64,000 nucleotides of DNA. Source: Trichoderma breve. Its lineage: Eukaryota > Ascomycota > Sordariomycetes > Hypocreales > Hypocreaceae. The translations under genes were made by a program, and so were the position numbers. This document shows positions 20,143-30,806 of the stretch, one piece after another (position 1 is the stretch's first letter; each line of letters opens with the position of its first letter). Under the pieces are notes generated by a model. That model was not told the origin of the DNA. It ran no database searches and saw only the letters and a program-made list of their open reading frames with translations. The stretch spans positions 2,790,001 through 2,854,000 of the forward strand of contig NC_079233.1 of NCBI RefSeq assembly GCF_028502605.1, in the 5' to 3' direction.

Positions 20143-23100
20143 ATGGCCCATCGGGAAGACGAAGACGCCATCTCTGACACCGCCATTGCAGAGATTCATG
20201 GCGAACCCCTCTCTGATCTCGATCAACAGCTCTGGGATATTTTTGCAGCCACAGCTTCCGCCCATCCTGAGAGAGAAGCAATAGTCTCTCTGTGGCAACC
20301 CGCAAATGCCAGCCACGTATCGGAAGATGAAATCTCGACTGCGCGATCGGAATGTCTCAGATGCTCGTATGGAAACCTCCGGGACAGCGCTGAGCATCTG
20401 GCTGACACTCTGGAGAAGCTGGGCGTCGGTGCTGGCATGCATGTCGCCGCTGTGCTTTGGAATTGCGCAGAATGGGGCTTCTTGCTCTGGGCCTGTGTCA
20501 AGATCGGGGCTGTCTTCGTCCCCATTGATCCTCGTGTGACGGACGACGTTTGCTTGATGCTCGAGTCCATCACACCACGCGTGTTAGTGGTCCAGGACAC
20601 TGAAGCCGCAGTACTTCTAGATGGAGGAATGCCCAAGCCTCCATATCCCCTTCTCCGTATACACTGTGGAGGTTGTTCCATGGATGGCTGGGTCAGCCTC
20701 GGCCAACTCCTGGCTCGGGATTTCGCCCTTCAGTGGCTGGAGGCACTCGGTGACACAGACGACGATCAAGGACCGCGCCGAGCCAACGGAAACGCTCCCG
20801 CTCTCATTGTCTTCACGAGTGGAACGACGGGCAAGCCCAAAGGATGCCCTCACACAAACCGCAACCTGGTGTCTCAGACCAACAACTATGATGCCAATGC
20901 CGACCCGAGCTTTGTCGACCGCTGGCTCGTCCACACGCCCGTGTGCCATGTCTTTGCCATCAACAACGCGCTTCGTGCGTGGCGACACGGCGGCACCGTC
21001 GTATTCGCGGCCAAGTCTTTCCACATTGACGCCACGCTCACGGCCTTGGTTCAGGAGAAGTGCACCGTCATGTCAGCCACGCCAACCCTTGTCCGGGCCC
21101 TCTTGTCCCACGGCTCGTTTCCGAGCTCACGGGACCTGAACCTGTCTATTGTCTCGCTGTCTGGCACCATGATTGGGCCGGAGCACATACGGCTTTGTAG
21201 AGAGGGGCTTGGGGCGCGTGACGCTATCCAGGCTTATGGGATGACTGAAGGGGCGCCAATTGTCAGTTGGTCTCGACAGGATAAGATGCTGGTAGATGGA
21301 CATCATGATGGAGTTGGAAAGGTTCTTCCCGGAGCGGCGGTGCGCATTTGCCGTCCAGGGACTCGACAGGTACTATCTCGGATGCAAGTTGGAGAGCTCC
21401 ATATTGCTGGGACTTCGGTGGTACACAATTACTTTGCTGATACTGAGAACGAACGAGAAGAAGAACGGTTCTACAATGACAAGTCGGGGCGGTGGTTAAA
21501 GACGGGAGACCAGGCGATGATTGATGACAAGGGGGTTGTCTACATCCTTGGACGTTACAATGATTTGATCATTCGAGGAGGAGAGAATATCAATCCTCTT
21601 AAGATAGAGTCTGCGCTATCTGAAATCCCGGGTCTTGTCCATGTAAGTCTTTTCACTCATCTCGAGATAGTTCAAGCTGATGAGATATACAGGTGCTCGT
21701 CGTGGGTGTCCCGGATGACATTGCGGGCCAGGTTCCCGTCGCCATTGTCAAGCTTTCTTTGAGGGCATCCAAAGCAAAAGTGATGGAAAAAGCAAGAATG
21801 TTGGGGCCTCAATACTCCCTCGATGCAGTATACACACTTGAGGAATTGGGCATTGAAAATATTCCAGTCACATCTCTTGGAAAGCCTAAAAGAGCCATTC
21901 TTACCGATATCGTTTCAACACATCGGAAAACCATCCAGAATACGGCCTCCAAAATGGAAAAGAAAGACACAATATCGACATTAGAAGATCGTCTAAGGGA
22001 AATATGGGATCAGCTGGTGGGAGTCCGTCCCAGTAAGGCGGATGATATCTTTTGCATGGCCGATAGCATCACGCTGCTTCGATACTGCGACGCTGTGCTT
22101 CGAGTGCTTGGAAAACAGCTTTATCTACAAGATTTGAGCAAACACGCTACGATTGAGAAACAGGCTAAGCTTCTGATTACTAGGGATGTGCCGTCTGAAA
22201 CGGAAGCCAAAATGGAACAGAAAAACATCGTTCAAGCCTACCCGATAGATGATGGCTACAGTGTTCTACCCAAAGGAGTACAAGATTACGACTCCAATCA
22301 ACAGGCGCTGTTTGAGAATAGGGGTAAATACGATGTTCTGGTCGCTGCTCAAGAGCAAATTGAGAGATTTGGTCTGGATGGATCGGATGTCGAAGATGTC
22401 ATTCCCATCAGGGGCTCCATGTATCGAACGATTGTCGGCCAACGACCACAGTCATATCGGATTCGTCTCATCTTCCGATTTCATGATGCTTCCATCTCAC
22501 AGATTTACAACGGACTTTTGAGATGGATAGCATCCCGACCTCTTCTACGAACGGTCCTTCTGGGTACCCAAGGATTACTCTATCATATCGTTGTGCGACA
22601 CAGTCAGCATCTCTTTCAAAAGCTGGTGCGTGAGATTGAAGCGAGAACTGAAAAGGAGGCAAAGGATATCTATGAAGACAGCTCTTCAGATACCAACTTT
22701 CCCATGTTCATGTTCAGTGCCGTTATTGTCAAGATTCAAGACACGGGACAATATCTACTATGTATAACTTACAGTCACTCCATAGCCGATGCCTTGACAC
22801 TCTTGCCCTGGCATCGAGATTTGGATCGACTCATCCACAATCCCGACGTGGTAGTTCCTATGCAAACACCTTATCAACTCTTTGCAGACCTGCTTACAGA
22901 GTATCAAGATAGTCTGCCGGCGCAGAGAGCCGTTTCGTTCCATGCTCAACGACTGCGAGGCATTTCACGTTGCAAATCCGCATTATGGCCCAAACAACGC
23001 TCTCCCGGGATGATGATTGGAAACGACAAAAGTTCATTCTACGCTGCCGAACGTGAGGCAGTCAGAGATTACATATGGAAGGGAGAATGGCAACATCGAG

Positions 23101-23881
23101 CAGGCGAGTTCCGATTTCCACGCCGCAGCAGAATCGTCCGTCTGCCAAACATGGCCAAAATGCGTGACTTGTATAAACTAGAACCGGCACTATTCACGAA
23201 ATGTGCCTTGGTGTTATTCAATGTCATCCAGACAAAATCATCAGTCGCCCTCTTCAGCTCGTGGGAAAGTGGCCGTTCATGGCCGTTTGTGCCAGACTGG
23301 ATAGCAAACACTCTCCCGCCCGCCATGAGCATCGATGGCCCTACTGTAGAATGGATCCTGAACATGTTTGAAGCAAAGCGTGAAGAAACGCTCGCAGAAT
23401 TTGTTCAGCGCATGGTTCTTGAACAAGAGCAGATTCGCCGCCATGAGCATGTGCCATGGGAAAAGGTCATACAGGAGCTTCGCGAAGAAGGCAACGCAGC
23501 CATGGACGCGTCATTCCGACAAGGTTTTGTGTGGGATGTGAGTATGGGGGTAGCAGCATCTCGAGGATTCCGCAGTGATTTCGAGACTTTGGAGCCGGTG
23601 GCGCGGTACGACTGGCCAGATTGGTGAGTTGACGAACATCGTTTGCCGGTGTAGTACACGATGTCGATCAAACTAGCTAACATCTGATTGGCAGTGGACT
23701 CTTTTGGAGCGCCTTTATGGTGGATGGGGATAATCTCTTCTTCATTGCATCGTGGGATACAGCACAGTTGAATGCGGAAGAAGTTGATGGATATTGTGAC
23801 GGCTTGGCAGATGCCATGAGGAAGCTTGCTGATGAGGAGAACTGGGGCCATAAGATAGGCGAGGTGTTTTCTGAGCTTTGA
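20143..23881 (+). CDS. NRPS-like enzyme, adenylation/acyl ligase - carrier - condensation (A-T-C)
   Basis: Three exons, 20143-21642, 21693-23623 and 23695-23881, encode 1205 residues; both introns (50 and 71 nt) are GT-AG and phase closes. Domains: ANL adenylation domain (about 25-580) with IVFTSGTTGKPKGC near 222, AYGMTEGAPI, LKTGDQAMID, IIRGGENINP and VTSLGKPKRAI, with the catalytic Lys near 564; a carrier domain (about 590-665) with phosphopantetheine Ser in FCMADSITLL (Ser near 625); and a condensation domain (about 735-1190) with YSHSIADAL, i.e. His862 and Asp866 of the HHxxxDG pattern, the first His being Ser. The A domain resembles acyl-CoA ligases more than amino-acid A domains. It should activate a carboxylic acid, load it on the carrier and transfer it to an amine or alcohol. 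No reductase or thioesterase domain follows. The gene is divergent from the CYP52-like P450. The product is unknown. Confidence 0.85.
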
Positions 23882-24311
23882 ATGGGAACAGCTAGAAGAA
23901 AAGGAACCTCTTATTAATTTGTTTGCTTGTAGGTAGCACGCTTGATGGATGAAAGATACAGGTATCTTGGTGTGTATGCTTATAGCTAGGAAGGTATCTC
24001 TACAATAACTTCTCGTTTCACATTCCATTATCTCTTTATCAGAGATATCTGGCCTAATACGTCGACAAACCGGAAATCGGCATCTTGTGTTTGTTCATAT
24101 GTTGTACAATAGACGCTTGAATGACCATTGTCAATGCAAACGAACGCCTATTAAAGCTCCTTGCTTGATCTCTCCTCTTACACATTGACCTTTGTTCTTT
24201 CTCTCTTTCCTCTCTATTCTCCAATCTAATCCAGCTTGAACACTTATACGACTTTCTTCTCCATAATCGAGCTCAAATACCACATCAAAACGTCAACAGT
24301 AACACAAAGAC
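23882..24311. other. Intergenic
   Basis: 430 bp; 3' flank of the A-T-C gene and a C/T-rich leader for the next gene. No gene is seen. Confidence 0.5.
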
Positions 24312-24809
24312 ATGCTCCGACAACGATCCCTCCAACACAACACCGAGCCTCGCCCCATCAGCGAACTCGGCTGGATCAGAGGCTCCTACAAAACCCATCT
24401 CAGCAACTGGCTCATCTCCCAATCCCTTCTTTGGGACCCCTCTATGCTAGCCACCAAACTCGGCCGTGACATTGAACTGCAAATCACCCGTGACAACCGT
24501 GCCTTTGAGGTGGCTAACTTGATGAGAGCCGTCACGTACCTGCATGCAGAGCTAGTCTACTATGGGGTGTCGACACATAAAGATCCCCTCCAGGTGTGGA
24601 GGGATGTGCTGCAGTATGCAAATCCGTGGTTTATCGAAATGAGTCCGAAGTTGAAGGACATGGTAGAGGAAGAGGAGATTATGATTACGAATGATGACTT
24701 TCTGGCGGAATTTGATGCGTTTGTTAAGGAGCAAGGTTTGAATGGCAAGGTTGTCGTTTTGATGAATTGCCCAAATTCCGAGAGATGGGATAAGCAAAAT
24801 TTCCATTAA
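24312..24809 (+). CDS. Hypothetical small protein, unrecognised
   Basis: 165-residue intronless frame with an ATG in a good context after a C/A-rich leader. The sequence is mostly helical and acidic towards the end (DMVEEEEIMITNDDF), with several aromatic residues (LQYANPWFIEMSPKL). It has no signal peptide, membrane segment or motif that I recognise. It lies 430 bp downstream of, and in the same direction as, the A-T-C gene, so it may belong to that accessory locus, but nothing in its sequence shows a catalytic role. I rate it as probably real because of its length, balanced composition and leader. Confidence 0.55.
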   Translation: MLRQRSLQHNTEPRPISELGWIRGSYKTHLSNWLISQSLLWDPSMLATKLGRDIELQITRDNRAFEVANLMRAVTYLHAELVYYGVSTHKDPLQVWRDVLQYANPWFIEMSPKLKDMVEEEEIMITNDDFLAEFDAFVKEQGLNGKVVVLMNCPNSERWDKQNFH

Positions 24810-25030
24810 GGCTACTCAATGTATTAGAAGCAACATGATGTGTCGTATCTTCTACTGAAGATGGTCTATATATAGTATTGACGAAGAAGAGTAAGGGCCT
24901 TGAACAAAGGAACATCAGTTGTACATCGAAGGATTATATAATTCCAAGCTTATGGTAACTGAAAGATGACTTCAAACTCAGATTCAATCCTCAATACGTT
25001 CCTAAGAACTCTTCATAAAGATCCAGGCCC

Positions 25031-26076
25031 CTAAAACGTTGCATAATTCTCCTCTTGTACCTCTCCATCAGCCCTTATTTGTCCAAGCCCTTCAGATTCA
25101 TCCGAACCCGTAACCTTCCAGATGACAACTGCTCTCAGAAATGCAAGTCCAGAAGTTCCCAAAAAGAAGACACTGCAGCTTATCAAGACACACTTCAGCA
25201 TAGCATCGTCTTCCCCCACGCAATTCATCCACATGGTTGTTGCAGACACGGTAGTCAATGCAAGAATCGCCGCCTGGAGGTAGAGTAGCACAACTGGAGA
25301 GAGTACATAAATCTCATGAACGACAAGTGTGATGGACGAGATGATGAGAACAAAAGTTGTTGCCAGAGACGGCACGTTGTTTAACCTGGATGATTGTCAG
25401 CACATTTCACTCATCTATGCGGAGAGAAAGACGAGATATCGAGAGAGCTTCACACGTACATTCCACCAGGTATACCCTTCAATCCCCCTTCCTCATCTTT
25501 CCATAAAGACATCCACACAAAAAGAGCCAACACGGCCAACGAAACTCCGCACTGTAGCGCTAATACAACTCCATGCATCACTGTATGAAGAAGAGCTCTT
25601 TGCATCTTCACCTCTTTTCCTCTCCTAGTCGTGTAGTCCAACAAACAATCTCGTTCGTTCTCACCATGTCGTGGCAAATCAACAGCCGATGAATCCATCC
25701 AAAGATCGCCTCCCATCACATACGGTTGATTCTGTCGCTGCCCCTGACCATGGCCATACTGGTTGTGCCCAGCAATACTTGTTGAAGAGCCAATCTCAGA
25801 GTTAATACCGTAGATGTGAGATGGCCTAGAGGCGGGCGACCAAACCGAACTCTCAGTTTGAGATACAGCTGTGACAGAGGTCGCCACGGGAGAAACGACT
25901 TGTACTGTTCCAGAGGACGAGACGCGATGAGGTGGACGGGCATTCTCAGGAGGAGTAATTGTTCGAGAAGAAGAGGAAGACGACGACGACGATGATGATG
26001 AAGGCGGGATGGCAGGCACGATATTTGTCGCCGAAAGGGGAGAGTTTTGATGCCGTCGCTGTAGTTCGGCCATCAT
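25031..26076 (-). CDS. Hypothetical four-helix membrane protein
   Basis: Two exons, 26076-25460 and 25385-25031, joined across a 74-nt intron (GTACGT donor, CCAG acceptor), give 323 residues. The first 160 residues are hydrophilic and disordered, with a poly-Ser tract (about 25-38). Four hydrophobic segments follow: one in exon 1 (GVVLALQCGVSLAVLALFVW), two in early exon 2 (FVLIISSITLVVHEIYVL and LLYLQAAILALTTVS), and one at LISCSVFFLGTSGLAFL. The topology resembles small fungal tetraspan or MARVEL-like proteins of the plasma membrane, but no signature proves that. The short C-terminal tail is acidic. It is followed upstream by the peroxin gene on the same strand, with no evidence of a functional link. 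Confidence 0.7.
25978..26001. repeat. GAC/GAT triplet repeat coding poly-Ser
   Basis: Run of GAC and GAT triplets on the plus strand. On the coding (minus) strand these read as consecutive serine codons near the start of the four-helix protein. Confidence 0.7.
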
Positions 26077-26582
26077 TTTCGTCGTTAATTACTGCTTTGT
26101 TACTCTCTCTTGAAGCAAAGAGAAAGGGAATTTAGGAAAAGAAAAGTGTTGCAAACAGAAAGAAGAGAGAATTCTAGGGACTGAGTGGGCAAAATGAACA
26201 CCCGCTCAAACAAAGAGCCCTCTTTGAGAGAATTGCGAGCCAGCTGCAATCGACTGCCAGCTGGTCACGTCTCCATCATTTGGTCACTTGCTTGAACCAG
26301 CGTCGCTTAGAATCAGGTGTCACTAAAACTTCAACCTGGAATAATATTCAAAGCGTAACAATGTATAATTTGTACAAGCAATAATTCGTTATCCTTCATA
26401 GAAATGTGGTTATCCCAACGCCGCGGCCCCAAATCCCATCAAACCCGCTAGCCAATGCTACTACGACGATATTGTTGTTACAAAGGTCTCATACAAACAC
26501 TCCAAAAAAAGGTAAGCAGAAGCCTGCCCTGCATAGCAAAAGCTGATCCACAGGTGCGGCTCAATGATATCTCACACGCCAT
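26077..26582. other. Intergenic
   Basis: About 500 bp between the four-helix protein start and the 3' end of the peroxin gene. It holds promoter sequence; no gene is seen. Confidence 0.5.
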
Positions 26583-28541
26583 TCATTCCAAACTCATGCG
26601 GGCTTCATCTCCGATCCCCCATTGCCCGCCTTCTTTGCCCTGCTTTTGCAGCTCCAGCGCCACCGAAATGTTCAATGAGCTCGTATCATCCTCTCCAGCG
26701 ATGTCACTAGCAACGTCGCTCGTTCTCCTCGGCCTCTGGCTACCACTTCGTCGCTTCTCCTGCCTCTGACTGTCCAGGCGGAGACTATCCCCGGAACGGT
26801 CCGTAGTGCGTCTCCTCAGGGTTGGCCAGAACCGTGATGATGTTGTCGAGTGAAGTGAGATTGTATCATCCGCAATCTTTGTATTCAGATCGTCCGCAAC
26901 TTGGTCTTCGTCTGGTGGGGAGATGATAGGCTCAGCTCGCATTTTTTCGTTGGCGGTACTATAAGATGTTGTGTGCGGTGGCGACGTAGATTCTGTAGCG
27001 TCTAGTTCATGAGCATGAGGAAGTTGGGATTCGTCCACCTCTACCAACTCGGCATCACGATACCACTTTCTGCGGCGTGTCCACCGACCCCATCCATCAA
27101 GTCCCCGCCGGCCATTTTGCCACTACAAGGTCAATGTTAACTCAGGGTAGATGAAAGGGAGGGAGAAGCAAGGTCCATTTACCTTGTTGTCATAGTATAT
27201 CCACCCATTCTTTCCATCAGGACCATCGTAATCCACTGTGCCCTGCTCCTCAGATTCACTCACGCCATCTACCCGCCATTTGCTACCCTCCACCCATCGC
27301 CATCTCATACGACTTCCATCCTCGACTTCAGGAAGCTCAAACTCGTCCCTCGGTGGCACGGCGTTGTTGTGTTCATCTGTCCACGCAGGCCGTTCGTATG
27401 CGAAAAGATTAGTAGTCCACCCCAACCCGATCCACCGCCTCTGATTTTCGTAAATGATAAAAGTAAACTTGACGCCGGCGCTTTTAGCATCGTTTCCAGA
27501 ACCTTTTCGTCGACGGTTCACTTGCAAGCTAGAGGAGCTTAGGGATGATGCCTTGCTCATCTGTGACTCCTTTCCGTTTGTGCCGTTCTTACTAGGCGGT
27601 GGCTTTGGTGGGTTTTCAAAACGGAGACCAGTGATAGCTCCAGCAAGTTTGCGAACGGTTGCGCTTCTCCAAATAATAGTTCTAGAAACTCGCATCACTC
27701 TGGCATGCCATGTCAAGACAATTGATCCTGCAAGTAGCACAACACGTCGAGTAGTAATGATTTTAAATGGGGACATGGTCAGAGCGACCCAAAACGGCGT
27801 CACTATAAGGAGGCGCATAAACATGGCAGTGAGTGCTGGCCTGGTGGTTGCGCTGGTAGGGGTTCGCTGAGTGCTTAGAAAGTCGGTCATCTCGAGAAGA
27901 GGATCCATGAGGACATTGCATCTGCCAGTAAACTCCTTGAGTGTATCGACGATTTCATCCAACGTCTTCTGATGTTTGGTATTTGTAATTTCCGACCTAG
28001 CCCGAGCGTGGCCAGGCTGCTTCCCATTGGGAGTCTCCTCTAGATGATTGCCGCCATTGGCCGTGGCCTTTTTGGAAGTAGAAGCTTCTTTCGTAACTCG
28101 CGCTGGCTCGGTCCAGCCACTGCTGCTCAAGGGACTATATCGCCGGCCGTACATGCCTGCTATCAGCGCCATGCAGACAACGATGGGGCCGGCTCGCATA
28201 AGCACGACATCGCCGTAGAGGACGACCGCCCAAAAGGCGCACAGCAATAGGAAGCTCTGCCAGGGGTCTCCGGTGCTCCATGTTAGAAGCCCGACAAATG
28301 TGTTGAGCGGAAGTAGGAAAGGATGGCTATAGGCGAGCGCGCGCGTGATCTGCGGAGGTGTGGCTAGGAGCAGCGGGCTCTTCTGGTGAACCAGGACGGT
28401 CGATCGACGGCTGTTCCTCGAGGGTGTCGTGGCCGAGAGTGTAACTGGGGAGAATGAAGCATATGTCGGAGGAGGAGCAGCTACGAGGGAGTCGAAGGAT
28501 GGCGGCGAGGCGCCCAGAGACGAGTCGTCGCGGGTAGACAT
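26583..28541 (-). CDS. Peroxisomal membrane protein of the Pex23/Pex24 (dysferlin-domain) family
   Basis: Two exons, 28541-27183 and 27122-26583, with a 60-nt intron (GTAAAT donor, TTGTAG acceptor), give 632 residues. The start at 28541 is chosen because upstream codons (open to 28676) are leucine-rich and unlike the rest. Hydrophobic segments lie near residues 80-155 and 250-300. A dysferlin-type domain follows (about 370-480): FTFIIYENQRRWIGLGW, then PAWTDEHNN, a WRWVEGSKWRVD patch and, across the splice, WGRWTRRRKWYRDAEL. This layout is that of yeast Pex30/31/32 and Yarrowia Pex23/24, ER-peroxisome membrane proteins that control peroxisome number and size. The C-terminal 150 residues are disordered. 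The exact subfamily cannot be set from sequence reading alone. Confidence 0.85.
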
Positions 28542-30196
28542 TGGCCGGCCGAGCTGTGAGATCCACGGAAGGTCCTGCGAATGGGAAATGCGGCAGATGG
28601 TCAGCAAGAGTAGTTGCGACAGCTGAAGCTGAAGCTCGAATAGATGCGCGGCGACAACAGGCGCAAGCACTAGCACGCGAGATTGTCAAGGTGTAATTGT
28701 AACTGTAATAGCGGCAGCTCGACGACGTAACGACGACGAGGCATCTGGCCAGAGCTCGGATCGTGGCGTCAACGAAGGCTGACGAGAGACAGGCCTAGGC
28801 AGCGTGTCTTCATGACATCACCCTAACGAGCCCTATAAAGTTGGGGGATGTCGATCCAATGGCGGGCATCCTTTGTCTTGCACGAGGCGTCTGCGCATGG
28901 ACAAGAGGAAAATAACGAATAATGAATAACAAAAAGCAGTTTGCGCAATGTTGGGAAGAAAAAGGTAGAGCGAGCAACGCTGGAAGAGGCAGGGGAAGCA
29001 ATGTCCGAGTACGAATACCAAGTACAAACAAGAACAAGGGAGCAGAACTCAAGCAAGACTCACAATGGCAGCCATCTAAGGCAGTCCGTCGTCTCCGCCA
29101 GCCCAAAACGTCATTGGTCGCGCAACCGCGTCAGGCTGCAGGCAGGAGCGGTTTGGAAGTAGATAGAATTTTTACATAAAGTAAAGCAATGGAGAAAAAG
29201 GGATGTAAATAAAAAGAAAAGTATTGAAAGTAAAGTAAAGATGGAAGAAATTCACAGAGAACAGAGTACAGAAGTGAAAAGGTCAGCAGGCCGCAATCGT
29301 CCTCATCTCTATTGGCAAGAGCCGAGGGCAGGCTCCTGCTAGCAAACGGATGAGTGCGGGTTGGCCACGTGAGACACCTTGATCGATTTCAATCACATGC
29401 AAATCGGGCAGCGGGCATCCCGCGAGCTGATGGGAGGAATACAAGTATTGGGTACCTACTATGCAGTGAGGATATGGGTCTAGGTAGGGGTATGGGGTAC
29501 CTCTAGCTCTGTTCCAGGTACCTGATTGCCAGCGTTGACGGGCAGCAAGTGCCTTGCAGCGCTCCATAATGTGCCTGAGAGCCCCGTAGCTTTAGGGGAT
29601 CTAGCCAGCCAGAACCCCAGAGAACTTCCATGGATGCTTATACGCATGCAGTGAGGCTGACTCTTATTCCAGCGGTGTCGCTGTCCAATAATGGCATATA
29701 CGAGATGAAATTGGTGATAATAGAAGAAGATAGCTGCAATAGCAGAATGGTTATTTAAACACTTCCTACGAGTCGTGTATTACGCTTGAACTGTAGTCAC
29801 TTTATTATTCGATAGCCACTCACCGGTACATGCGGCTTCCATAGGGGAAATTACACTCTACAGGGCTCCCCAGTTCCCCCTTCGGCCCTGCGCAACTAAG
29901 CTCCCGCTGCTTTAGCTGACAGCTGACCAAATCCGGGGAAGTCCTGGCTGCAGAGACGCAGGGTCCTGCTGGGTCTCGCACCAGACACAAATTCACAGAG
30001 CATGCACAAGAACGAATAAATCCAGTTTAATAATAATACATTGATTACAAGGTGTCCTAGCTAGCCATCATTGAATTGCATTTGGTGATATGTTGTCGTG
30101 TGGTTTTGAAAAGAATGAGCCAGTGCTGTAGATGTAGTTGGCCGTATTTCTCTCAAGCATCAAGTGATGCAAGCCATGTGCCCGAGTTTCAACTTT
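28542..30196. other. 1.65-kb intergenic region
   Basis: The first part is the peroxin promoter and leader. From 28.8 to 30.1 kb there are only short overlapping frames on both strands without motifs. I see no gene, tRNA or repeat. Confidence 0.5.
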
Positions 30197-30349
30197 TTAA
30201 TGGCAGCTAGAGCAAGAGCCTGCGTAAAAACACCAGTTAGCAAAATGCCCTATGACTGTGGCTTTGTGGATGCTGATAGTAGGTTACATACAGTTGGAGC
30301 CGCAGCTACAGGCAGAGGTAGAAGAACAGCCGCAGTTTCCGCCACACAT
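30197..30349 (-). CDS. Metallothionein, 26 residues, intron-split
   Basis: Two exons, 30349-30292 and 30219-30197, joined across a 72-nt intron (GTATGT donor, GCTAAC branch, CGCAG acceptor), encode 26 residues. The protein starts MCGGNCGCSST and has Cys at positions 2, 6, 8, 14, 16, 20, 22 and 25 in C-x-C and C-x3-C arrangements. It contains almost only Cys, Ser, Gly and Asn and has no aromatic residue. This is the pattern of the 26-residue copper metallothionein of Neurospora crassa (seven Cys there, eight here). Such proteins bind Cu(I) in thiolate clusters in the cytosol and are usually copper-induced. The splice falls inside a Cys codon. A TATA-like box lies about 155 bp upstream. The gene sits just downstream of a CobW-type metal GTPase gene on the same strand. 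Confidence 0.9.
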
Positions 30350-30806
30350 GGTGAATGAGTAAAGATGGTTGGTGGTTTGAAAAAGAAGAAAAATTGAGGA
30401 AATGTTGATATTATGTAGTTGAAGTAGCTGTATGAGATTGAATTAAGTGTTTTGTGATGAAGAAGAGAAAAACATTCATTCTCTCAAGAATCTCGCGAGT
30501 CTTATATACCCAGCGCTGCGTTATTTGTGCTGGTTTTAGACCCCTCGAGATGCGTGGTTTGTGCCGATTTGTGGCGGGTGGCAACGCCCAGCCTCACCCA
30601 TGACAGGGGGGGTTTCTCGAAGACTCCAGCCGTACATACAAACATGCATAATCAGATCAATCTTGAGATCTCAGATTATTCATCGTTTCTAGCTACTCTG
30701 ATGCAGCATCTCTTTTTTCTATTCTGCCAATAATTCCAGCTCTGAGGAATCTCTGTAATGTCCATGTCTTACTGATCAGCTACTCTTAATATGAGGGCAT
30801 CCCGCC
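30350..30806. other. Metallothionein promoter region
   Basis: 457 bp between the metallothionein start and the 3' end of the CobW gene. Apart from the TATA-like box, no specific metal-response element could be assigned with confidence. Confidence 0.5.
30501..30510 (-). promoter_or_regulatory. TATA box of the metallothionein gene
   Basis: On the minus strand this reads GGTATATAAG, about 155 bp upstream of the metallothionein ATG, as expected for a strongly inducible small gene. Confidence 0.5.

Noticed and set aside
28810..29179. Overlapping 64-98 codon frames on both strands
   Set aside because: No motif, no splice partners; intergenic shadows.
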